Below are positions 38,821 through 46,791 of a stretch of 64,000 nt of DNA, piece after piece. The notes under the pieces are model-generated. The model made no database searches. It was given only the letters and a program-made list of their open reading frames with translations, and had not been told where the DNA came from. This DNA comes from Mumia sp. zg.B17 (lineage in GTDB: Bacteria; Actinomycetota; Actinomycetes; Propionibacteriales; Nocardioidaceae). Made by a program: the position numbers and the translations under genes. The stretch spans positions 248,001 through 312,000 of the forward strand of contig NZ_JAHWCI010000006.1 of NCBI RefSeq assembly GCF_019550915.1. Direction: 5' to 3'. Within the stretch, counting starts at the first letter, position 1; each line of letters starts with the position of its first letter.

Positions 38821-40373
38821 CCGTCTCTCCTCTCCCGGTCACGCAGCGCCTCGGCGACGACCTCGCGGTCGTCGAACCGGTGCACGACGTCGCCCACGAC
38901 CTGTCCGCTCTCGTCGCCCTTGCCCGCCACGACGACCGTGTCGCCGGGCCGGGCGTCGGCGACGGCGTGGGCGATGGCCGCCCGTCGGTCGCCGATCTCG
39001 ACCAGCGTCGCGGTGGCCCCGCGGAGGATGGCGTCCTGCGCCCCGGCCAGGATCGCGGCCCGGACCGCGGCCGGCTCTTCCGTGCGCGGGTTGTCGTCGG
39101 TGACCACCACCACGTCGGCGAGCTCAGCAGCGACGGCGCCCATCAGCGGGCGCTTGCCGGGGTCGCGGTCGCCGCCGGCGCCGACCACGACCAGCAGCCG
39201 CCCGGGGCCCAGCCCACGCAGGGACGCCAGCACCGCTCGGAGGGCGTCGGGCTTGTGCGCGTAGTCGACCAGGGCGACGAAGTCCTGACCCACGTCGACG
39301 GGCTCCATCCTGCCCGGCACGCCGGTGCAGGCGGCGATCCCGGCCAGCGCGTCGTCGACCGCACGGCCAGTCGCGGTGACGGCTGCGAGGACGGCGAGCG
39401 CGTTGGCGACGTTGAAGCGGCCCGGCAGGCCGACGACGAGCGTCTTCTCCTGACCGTCCGGTCCGACGACCTCTGCGGTCGAACCGGAGGGGGTGCTCTC
39501 CAACGACGCGACCCGCCAGTCGGCCTCCTCGCGCCCGTCCACCGAGACCGTGGTCACCGGGAGGGCGGTCTCCGCGGCCAGCCGACGGCCGTACGGGTCG
39601 TCCACGTCGACGACGGCGTGGCCGGCGTGCTCGGGAGTGAACAAAGACGCCTTGGCCGCGAAGTAGTCCTCGACGTCGGCGTGGAAGTCGAGGTGGTCGC
39701 GGCCCAGGTTGAGAAAGACCGCGACGTCGTAGACGACACCGTCGACGCGGTGCAGCGCGAGGGCGTGGCTGGAGACCTCCATCACGACCGCGTCGGCCCC
39801 GTGGTCGCGCATCACCGCGAAGAGCGCGTGCAGCGCCGGGGCCTCGGGAGTCGTCAGCGCCGAGCTGACCGGACGGTCCTCCAGGAAGGCGCCGGTCGTG
39901 CCGATCACGCCCACACGGTCGCCGCACGCCCGCAGCGCAGATGCCATCAGGAAGGCACTGGTCGTCTTGCCCTGCGTGCCCGTGATCCCGATCGTCGTCA
40001 CGCTCTCGGCAGGCCAGCCGTAGACGTGCGCAGCGACGCGACCGAGCACCTCTCGGGGGTCGTCTAAGCGGAGGACGGGCACGTCCACGCCGGCCTCGGA
40101 GAGAAGGTCGGCACCTGGCCCGTCGGTGAGCACGGCCACGGCGCCGGACGCCACGGCGTCCGCGGCGAAGCGCGCCCCGTGGGTTCGCATCCCCGGGAGC
40201 GCGGCGTAGAGGTCGCCGTCCCGCACGTCGCGCGACGACAGGGTGACACCGGTGACGACGCCTCCCGTACCGCCGACGAGGGTGGCGCCGACAGCCTCGG
40301 CGAGATCATCGAGAGCGACCGGGACCACCGAGGGCGGTCGCGTGTCGAGAGGGGTGAGAGGCTCAGAAGACAT
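38817..40373 (-). CDS. murE: UDP-MurNAc-tripeptide synthetase MurE, diaminopimelate type
   Basis: A 518-residue Mur ligase that adds the third stem residue. The ATP loop is GITGTQGKTTSAFLM. VTDDNPRTEEP contains DNPR, the motif of diaminopimelate-adding enzymes, so the wall uses a DAP isomer, as expected for this group. GKGDESGQVVGDVVH is the C-terminal carboxylate-binding part. ATG 40373 lies 21 nt after the ftsI stop; a TACGCT box there may give a separate promoter. Confidence 0.97.
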   Translation of the reverse strand: MSSEPLTPLDTRPPSVVPVALDDLAEAVGATLVGGTGGVVTGVTLSSRDVRDGDLYAALPGMRTHGARFAADAVASGAVAVLTDGPGADLLSEAGVDVPVLRLDDPREVLGRVAAHVYGWPAESVTTIGITGTQGKTTSAFLMASALRACGDRVGVIGTTGAFLEDRPVSSALTTPEAPALHALFAVMRDHGADAVVMEVSSHALALHRVDGVVYDVAVFLNLGRDHLDFHADVEDYFAAKASLFTPEHAGHAVVDVDDPYGRRLAAETALPVTTVSVDGREEADWRVASLESTPSGSTAEVVGPDGQEKTLVVGLPGRFNVANALAVLAAVTATGRAVDDALAGIAACTGVPGRMEPVDVGQDFVALVDYAHKPDALRAVLASLRGLGPGRLLVVVGAGGDRDPGKRPLMGAVAAELADVVVVTDDNPRTEEPAAVRAAILAGAQDAILRGATATLVEIGDRRAAIAHAVADARPGDTVVVAGKGDESGQVVGDVVHRFDDREVVAEALRDRERRDG

Positions 40374-40381
40374 CGCAGCCG

Positions 40382-40387
40382 AGCGTA
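40382..40387 (-). promoter_or_regulatory. Possible internal -10 element before murE
   Basis: TACGCT, 8 nt before ATG 40373, in the largest intercistronic gap between rsmH and ftsQ. The spacing is 1-2 nt more than at the other leaderless sites, so this is weaker. Confidence 0.3.
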
Positions 40388-40394
40388 TCGAGTC

Positions 40395-42134
40395 TCACCA
40401 CTTGACCGGCGTCCTGGGCGCACGCGACCCGCTCGGCGCGATGCCGTAGCGCTGCAGGGACTGCTGCATGATGTCTCGGAAGACCGGGCCTGCCGTGCCG
40501 CTGCCCGATCCTCCCCCCTGCGGGTTGTCCAGCACGACGTAGGTGAGGAAGCGCGGCTTCTCCGCGGGCGCGAACCCGATGAACGACACGGTGTTCTCGC
40601 CGCGCACGTACCGCCCGGTGTCGGGGTTCACCCGCCAGGCGGTGCCGGTCTTCCCGGCGACCCGGTAGCCGGGGATCGACACGTTGGGCGCCGACCCCCG
40701 CGGCGAGGTGACCGCCTCCATCATCGTCGTGACCATCGACGCGGCCTCGGGCGAGACGACCTCACGGGACTCGGGCGCCTTCCGCGGGACCGTGGTGCCG
40801 TCGGCACGACGGACCTCGGTGACCAGGGTCGGGCTGGTGTAGCGGCCGCCGTTGGCGATCGCTGCGACCGCGGCGGTCTGCTGCATCGCCGTCACCGAGA
40901 TCCCCTGACCGAACGAGATGGTCGCGTGCTGCGCCCTCGACCACCGCTCCGCCGGGGTGAGGATGCCTCGCGACTCCGATGACAGCCCGACGCCCGTGGG
41001 CTGACCGAACCCGAACTTCGTCAGGTAGTCGTGCATCGTCGCGTCGTCCATCTGCTGGGCCAGGGCGATCGTGCCGAGGTTGGACGACTTCGCCACCACA
41101 CCCGCGGCGGTGAGCCGCAGGCGTCCGTGGTCCCACCAGTCGCTGATCGTGAACCCGTCGAGACGCAGCTCGCTGGGCACCCGGACCTTGGTCTGCGGCG
41201 TCACGAGACCGGCGTCGGCGAGCGCGGCCATCGTGACGACCTTCTGCACCGAGCCCGGCTCGTAGACGTTCTGCACGGCGCGGTTGTTCATCGACGCCGG
41301 CGTGACGGTCGAGCGGTCCTCGGCGTCGAACGTCGGGAGCTGCGACAGCTGCAGCACCTGCATCGTCTCGAGGTCGACCGTGATCGCGACGCCCCAGTCG
41401 GAGTCGCTCGCGCGCACGGCCGCGGCGAGACGCTTGTCGGCGTACCACTGGAGGTCGCGGTCGATCGTGGTCACCACGTCGGCGCCAGGCACCGCCTCCT
41501 TCATCGTCTGACGCGCCAGCGGGATGCGTACCCCCTTGGGGGAGGTCTCGTAGGTCGCCTTGCCGTCGCTGCCCGTCAGGTCGTCGTCGAACGCCTTTTC
41601 CAGCCCGCTGGTGCCCTCGCCCGTCTCACCCGAGACCAGGCCGATCAGCGTGGCGCCGAGAGTGCCACCGGGGTACGTCCGGACCGCGTCGCGCTCCGTC
41701 GTCACACCGTTGAGGAGGCCAGCGTCGGCGAGCTTCGCCATCGCGCTGCTGGCCTGGTAGGCCGGGACCTTGCGGGCGACGTAGACGAACTGCGTCCCCT
41801 CGCGTCGCAGCTTCGTCACCGTGTCGAAGTAGTCGACGCCCAGCTCCGCGGCGAGGATGCTCGCAATCTCGGTGGCCGGCTTGGCGGTGAACCTCGGGTT
41901 GGCGATGATCGACTGCGCGTCGAGCGAGGTGGCCAGAGGTTCACCGTCGCGGTCGAGGATCCGCCCACGGTCGGCGTGCAGCACCGTCGGCTGCACCGTC
42001 TCCTTCAGAGCACGCTCGGCGTACGCGTTCGCGTCGACACCCTGGATCTGGAAGAGGCGGCCGGCGAAGATCACGAGGAGGGTCGCGACGACCACGAAGC
42101 AGAAGCGCGCACGGTTGCGGACCGCCGGACTCAC
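40395..42134 (-). CDS. ftsI: Septal class B penicillin-binding protein FtsI
   Basis: A 579-residue bitopic transpeptidase. The cytoplasmic tail is short and one helix (about 10-28) is followed by a dimerisation domain (HADRGRILDRDGEPLATS). The transpeptidase domain carries SxxK (S295-VQ-K298), SxN (S350-S-N352) and KTG (495-497). No PASTA domain is present, unlike some Gram-positive FtsI proteins. GTG 42134 overlaps ftsL by 4 nt. It pairs with FtsW, encoded downstream in the same cluster. Confidence 0.96.
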   Translation of the reverse strand: MSPAVRNRARFCFVVVATLLVIFAGRLFQIQGVDANAYAERALKETVQPTVLHADRGRILDRDGEPLATSLDAQSIIANPRFTAKPATEIASILAAELGVDYFDTVTKLRREGTQFVYVARKVPAYQASSAMAKLADAGLLNGVTTERDAVRTYPGGTLGATLIGLVSGETGEGTSGLEKAFDDDLTGSDGKATYETSPKGVRIPLARQTMKEAVPGADVVTTIDRDLQWYADKRLAAAVRASDSDWGVAITVDLETMQVLQLSQLPTFDAEDRSTVTPASMNNRAVQNVYEPGSVQKVVTMAALADAGLVTPQTKVRVPSELRLDGFTISDWWDHGRLRLTAAGVVAKSSNLGTIALAQQMDDATMHDYLTKFGFGQPTGVGLSSESRGILTPAERWSRAQHATISFGQGISVTAMQQTAAVAAIANGGRYTSPTLVTEVRRADGTTVPRKAPESREVVSPEAASMVTTMMEAVTSPRGSAPNVSIPGYRVAGKTGTAWRVNPDTGRYVRGENTVSFIGFAPAEKPRFLTYVVLDNPQGGGSGSGTAGPVFRDIMQQSLQRYGIAPSGSRAPRTPVKW

Positions 42135-42580
42135 TCGCGGGCTCCCACGGCGGCCGGCGACGGCCCTCCGACCCCGGAAGGGCTCTCGCCCCGGGCGGCG
42201 GGCTCCGGGTCGCCGACGACCTTCCCGTCGGAGAGTCGCAGGAAGACGGGAGTCGTGTTGGGCACCATGCCGAGCTCTGCGGCTCGCTCCGCGAGTGCCG
42301 CCGGGGTCGCACGCTCCTCGACCTCGAGGGACAGCTGGGCGTGCCTGCTCTGCAGCGTCTCCGCCTCCTTCTCCAGCTCGGCGAGCTGGAAGGCGCCGTT
42401 CTGCATCGAGGTGTTGAGGAGCAGCAGACCGACGAGCCCACCGGCGAGCAGGGTGACCACGAGGAGCACGAAGGGCGCGCGCGGCGAACGGGGGCGAGCG
42501 GCCGGGACGACGCGCAGGGGACTGCGCGTCGGCTGCGGACGACCCGGCGCCCGGCGCGGAGCGCTGTGGACGACACTCAT
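42131..42580 (-). CDS. ftsL: FtsL-like septum protein
   Basis: A 149-residue bitopic protein. A basic, Pro/Arg-rich cytoplasmic part (1-35) leads to one helix (about 36-56) and a short coiled coil ([26 protein letters not shown]). The C-terminus is Pro/Gly-rich. Sequence similarity in FtsL is low; position between rsmH and ftsI is the main evidence. ATG 42580 overlaps rsmH (ATGA). Confidence 0.82.
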   Translation of the reverse strand: MSVVHSAPRRAPGRPQPTRSPLRVVPAARPRSPRAPFVLLVVTLLAGGLVGLLLLNTSMQNGAFQLAELEKEAETLQSRHAQLSLEVEERATPAALAERAAELGMVPNTTPVFLRLSDGKVVGDPEPAARGESPSGVGGPSPAAVGARE

Positions 42581-43527
42581 GCTGCCTCCTTCACTCGCTC
42601 GACGACGCGAAGCCTGACGGGCTTCGCGCGGGGGTTCTGCTCGATCTCGGCCTCCGACGCCGTCTCGGCGCCGCGGGTGACGAGTCGGAACCGGGGCTCG
42701 AGGGCCTCGGGGACGACGGGGAGTCCTGGCGGGACGTCCAGCCGGGTGACCTTCGCGAACGCCTGCTTGACGATCCGGTCCTCGAGGGAGTGGTAGGCCA
42801 TGGACACGACTCGACCACCGAGGCCGACCGCGTCCAGCGCGGCCGGGACAGCACGCCGGAGCACGCCGAGCTCGTCGTTCACCTCGATGCGCAGTGCCTG
42901 GAAGGTCCGCTTGGCGGGGTTTCCGCCGGTGCGCATCGCCGCCGCGGGGAGGGCCTCGCGGACCAGCGCCACCAGTTCGTCGCTCGTGCGCAGGGGTGCT
43001 TCGGCCCGCCTCCGTACGATCGCGTCGGCGATCCGCCCCGCGTGCTTCTCCTCGCCGTAGGTCCGCAGGATGCGGGCCAGGTCGTCCCGGCTGTAGGTCT
43101 CGAGGACCTCCGCCGCGGTCGTCCCCTCACTCCCCATGCGCATGTCGAGCGGAGCAGGGCGGGAGTACGAGAAGCCGCGCTCGTCGAGGTCGAGCTGCAT
43201 CGAGGAGACGCCCAGGTCGAACAGGACGGCATCGACGTGGGAGCGCCCGGCCTCGGCGATCGCCTCCTCGAGCTGGTCGTACACCCCCTCGAAGAAGGTC
43301 ACCCGGTCTCCGAAGGGAGCGAGGCGCTCGCGAGAGCGCCGGAGGGCCTCGGGATCACGGTCGATCCCGATCAGCTGCACGCCGGCGAAGCGCGACAGCA
43401 CCGCCTCCGCGTGCCCGCCCAGGCCCAGCGTCGCGTCGACCAGGACCGCGTCGCTTCCGGCCAGGGCGGGCGCGAGGAGCTCGACCGTCCGATCCAGCAG
43501 CACCGGTACGTGCTTCGTCTCACCCAT
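42577..43527 (-). CDS. rsmH: 16S rRNA m4C1402 methyltransferase RsmH
   Basis: A 316-residue SAM-dependent enzyme. [20 protein letters not shown] is the typical start and [15 protein letters not shown] the SAM loop. [48 protein letters not shown] and [15 protein letters not shown] (each a family block) are intact. ATG 43527 is fixed by that start, but it lacks a good ribosome site. It is preceded by a tight hairpin and by a short upstream frame that ends inside it. Confidence 0.97.
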   Translation of the reverse strand: MGETKHVPVLLDRTVELLAPALAGSDAVLVDATLGLGGHAEAVLSRFAGVQLIGIDRDPEALRRSRERLAPFGDRVTFFEGVYDQLEEAIAEAGRSHVDAVLFDLGVSSMQLDLDERGFSYSRPAPLDMRMGSEGTTAAEVLETYSRDDLARILRTYGEEKHAGRIADAIVRRRAEAPLRTSDELVALVREALPAAAMRTGGNPAKRTFQALRIEVNDELGVLRRAVPAALDAVGLGGRVVSMAYHSLEDRIVKQAFAKVTRLDVPPGLPVVPEALEPRFRLVTRGAETASEAEIEQNPRAKPVRLRVVERVKEAA

Positions 43528-43558
43528 GCGTCCCGGCCCCGGGACGTCCGACCACCAT
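43520..43558 (-). CDS. Candidate 12-codon leader peptide overlapping the rsmH start
   Basis: ATG 43558 follows GAGGGG at a 5-nt spacing, a better ribosome site than rsmH has. It reads [12 protein letters not shown] and stops at TGA, overlapping rsmH by 8 nt in another frame. A perfect GTCCCGG-N2-CCGGGAC hairpin (43530-43545) lies inside it, 2 nt before the rsmH ATG. Ribosomes on the short frame would melt the hairpin and reinitiate at rsmH. This is inference from layout; the peptide itself may have no function. Confidence 0.35.
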   Translation of the reverse strand: MVVGRPGAGTHG

Positions 43559-43652
43559 CTCGACCCCTCGTTCCGTGTGGTTCAGCGTTGTGTGCGCCTC
43601 GATCCGCTACCCGTGCGGTCTGATCGCGGGTGGTTCGTCCGGCCAGGTCCCT

Positions 43653-43720
43653 GGCCGCTTGCCCTGGGAAGTCACCTCTTGGCACCGGGGAAGTGGAGCC
43701 AGGAGGTGGAGCAAGCGGCC
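43653..43720. other. Two-tier inverted repeat in the mraZ-rsmH spacer
   Basis: An outer 10-bp stem (43653-43662 with 43711-43720) encloses an inner stem (43674-43683 with 43698-43707, one wobble pair). It would fold in the mraZ-rsmH mRNA. A conserved structured RNA called the mraW motif is known upstream of rsmH (mraW) in actinomycetes; this could be an instance, but I cannot match it to the consensus from memory. Confidence 0.5.
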
Positions 43721-43743
43721 CAGAGGCCTCGACGGACGAGCCT

Positions 43744-44175
43744 CTAGAGCAGTCCCTCGATCACCTCCTCCGAGAGGGTCGCGAAGCTCTCCTCCTGCTC
43801 GTCGGAGTACTCCGCCCAGCGTGCGGCGTCCCAGATCTCGACCCGCTCCATCGCCCCGACGACCACGCAGTCGCGGTCGAGCCGGGCGTAGTCACGCAGA
43901 GGTCCCGGGACGGTGATGCGGCCTTGCTTGTCGGGAACCTCGTCCGAGGCGCCCGAGAACAGGACGCGGACGAAGTCGCGAGTGGCCTTGTTGGTGAACG
44001 GCGTCTTGCTGATCCGGTCGCTGAACTCCTGGAAGCTCGCCTGCGGCCAGACGTAGATGCAGCGGTCCTGCCCCTTCGTCAGCACGAGACCCTCCGTGAG
44101 CCGGTCGCGGAACTTGGCGGGGAGGAACAGGCGACCCTTGTCGTCGAGTCGAGGCGTGTATGTGCCGAAGAACAT
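43744..44175 (-). CDS. mraZ: Transcriptional regulator MraZ
   Basis: A 143-residue protein of two AbrB-like halves. Each half has the DxxxR motif: [17 protein letters not shown] and [18 protein letters not shown]. MraZ forms rings that bind short direct repeats in front of its own gene and tunes the dcw cluster. ATG 44175 is set by the conserved [15 protein letters not shown] start. Three GTGG-type repeats at 10-bp spacing lie 76 nt upstream. Confidence 0.96.
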   Translation of the reverse strand: MFFGTYTPRLDDKGRLFLPAKFRDRLTEGLVLTKGQDRCIYVWPQASFQEFSDRISKTPFTNKATRDFVRVLFSGASDEVPDKQGRITVPGPLRDYARLDRDCVVVGAMERVEIWDAARWAEYSDEQEESFATLSEEVIEGLL

Positions 44176-44250
44176 CGCACCGCACACTCCCTCGTCTCGC
44201 GCCGCCGAACCGGACACCCGAGGACCCGAAAGTCGATGACCGGCTGTTGC

Positions 44251-44277
44251 TCCACTTTGCGCCACCATACTCCACAA
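44251..44277 (-). promoter_or_regulatory. MraZ box array in front of mraZ
   Basis: On the minus strand, three direct repeats, GTGGAG, GTGGCG and GTGGAG, recur at exactly 10 bp (beginning at 44275, 44265 and 44255). This matches the known form of MraZ operators: short G-rich repeats with a helical-turn period. A TATGGT -10 candidate (44269-44264) lies inside the array, so binding would block the promoter. The rest of 44176-44555 holds no gene. Confidence 0.65.
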
Positions 44278-44407
44278 CGCACCACGAATGCCGATCTTGC
44301 ACGTCGGCGCGCCCTCCTGACGCCGTCGCGCACGAGAGGGCAGGTCAGGCGTCGATGCCTCGCGATCGCTGGAATCCCAGGCACTCCCCTGGCCGTGGCG
44401 CAGAGGA

Positions 44408-44434
44408 TGGGGAAGAGTGGAGGAGAAGTGGAGG
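44408..44434 (+). promoter_or_regulatory. Second, outward-facing MraZ-like box array before moxR
   Basis: On the plus strand TGGGG, TGGAG and TGGAG begin at 44408, 44418 and 44429 (10- and 11-bp steps), the same GTGGAG core as before mraZ but pointing at moxR. MraZ control of the moxR operon is inferred from this symmetry. Confidence 0.4.
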
Positions 44435-44483
44435 ACGAGAGCGCGCGCTCCGCGTTCCGAGGTGGCCCGTTGGGACGCGCGGG

Positions 44484-44489
44484 TAGTCT
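44484..44489 (+). promoter_or_regulatory. -10 element of the moxR operon
   Basis: TAGTCT, about 67 nt before GTG 44556 and 50 nt after the last box of the plus-strand array. No convincing -35. Confidence 0.4.
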
Positions 44490-44555
44490 CGGAACCTCCG
44501 GGGGGTGATCGCGTCATCTCCCGACCGAGCCCCGCTGGAGCCCCAGGAGACTGCC

Positions 44556-45551
<996 letters not shown>

Positions 45552-45552
45552 C

Positions 45553-46791
45553 GTGCGCTCGACGCTCGGTGCTCTGACGTCGCGCGGCCGCGCGTTCCTG
45601 GCCGCGGGGACCACCGTGGTGCTCGGGGGCATGTTCCTGGGACTCGACCTCCTGGTCCGCATCGGCGCCCTCGCGCTCGCGCTGCCGCTGCTGGCGGTCA
45701 TCGCGGTCGCTCACAGCCGGAGCACGGTGGGCGCCAGCCGCGAGGTGTCGCCGGCGCGGGTGCCTGCGGGCACGGACGTCGACGTGTCGCTCGACCTTTC
45801 CGGCCGTGGTCGAGGCACGTCGGGCACCCTCCTCCTGGAGGACCGGCTGCCCGACGCCCTGGGGGGCGACCGCCGCTTCGCCGTCGACACGGTCGGAGCG
45901 CGGTGGCAGTGCCCGGCCCGTTATCGACTGGTTCCTCGGCGGCGCGGCTTCTATTCCCTGGGTCCCCTGTCGGTCCGGGTCGGAGACCCCTTCGGCTTCC
46001 TGTCCGTCCGCAAGACCTTCCACACCACGACGCCCCTCGTCGTCACCCCCACCATCCACCCGCTCGGCCGGCTGTGGGCGGGAGGCGTGGGGACCGAACA
46101 GGGAGAGCACCGGGTCCGGCTCGGCTCGAACGGACGCCCCGACGACGCCTCCGTACGCGAGTACCGCATCGGCGACGACCTCCGCCGCATCCACTGGCGC
46201 ACGACGGCGCGGACCGGAGAGCTGATGGTCCGCCGCGAGGAGGAGGGTCGCCACGCCGACGTCACCGTCTACCTCGACACCCGCCGCCACGTCCACCGCC
46301 CTGGCTCGGACGGCTCCTTCGAGTGGGCGGTGTCGGCAGCCGCCTCGGTCGTCGCCCACTTCGCCGGCAACGGGTGGGACGTCCGTCTGATCACCGACAC
46401 CACCGACTCCCACGACTCCGCACGTGACGAGCTCGGCCTGATCCTCGACGACCTGGCCGCCGTACGCATGTCGGCCCGGCGCGGGAGCGACCTGGTGCCC
46501 GCCGACGTGATGGCGTCGCGAGGAACGGTCGTGGCCATCGTCGGCGGAGCAGACCCGGACTCGCTGGAGCACGTCAACCGGTGCTCGCTCGGCGCCGGAC
46601 GGCGACTGGCCCTGGTGCTCGACGGCGACGGCTGGCTGCGCGGGGCCCACGGTGGTTCGGGCACCGCGGCCGACCTCGCCTCCTCGGCACGCGCGCAGGG
46701 TTGGGCCGCCACGGCGGTCGGCGGCGGCGACACGGTGGGCGAGGCGTGGCACGCCCTTGCGGCCCAGTCCACGAAGGATGCGGTGCGATGA
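45553..46791 (+). CDS. DUF58 domain membrane protein
   Basis: A 412-residue protein. Two adjacent helices lie at about 14-50 (FLAAGTTVVLGGMFLGLDLLV and ALALALPLLAVIAVA). The DUF58 signature is REYRIGDDLRRIHWRTTARTGELMVR (about 200-225), followed by a von-Willebrand-like fold. It probably is the partner of the MoxR ATPase; the role is unknown, perhaps in wall or envelope maintenance. GTG 45553 starts 1 nt after moxR stops; the end overlaps the transglutaminase gene (ATGA). Confidence 0.92.
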   Translation: MRSTLGALTSRGRAFLAAGTTVVLGGMFLGLDLLVRIGALALALPLLAVIAVAHSRSTVGASREVSPARVPAGTDVDVSLDLSGRGRGTSGTLLLEDRLPDALGGDRRFAVDTVGARWQCPARYRLVPRRRGFYSLGPLSVRVGDPFGFLSVRKTFHTTTPLVVTPTIHPLGRLWAGGVGTEQGEHRVRLGSNGRPDDASVREYRIGDDLRRIHWRTTARTGELMVRREEEGRHADVTVYLDTRRHVHRPGSDGSFEWAVSAAASVVAHFAGNGWDVRLITDTTDSHDSARDELGLILDDLAAVRMSARRGSDLVPADVMASRGTVVAIVGGADPDSLEHVNRCSLGAGRRLALVLDGDGWLRGAHGGSGTAADLASSARAQGWAATAVGGGDTVGEAWHALAAQSTKDAVR

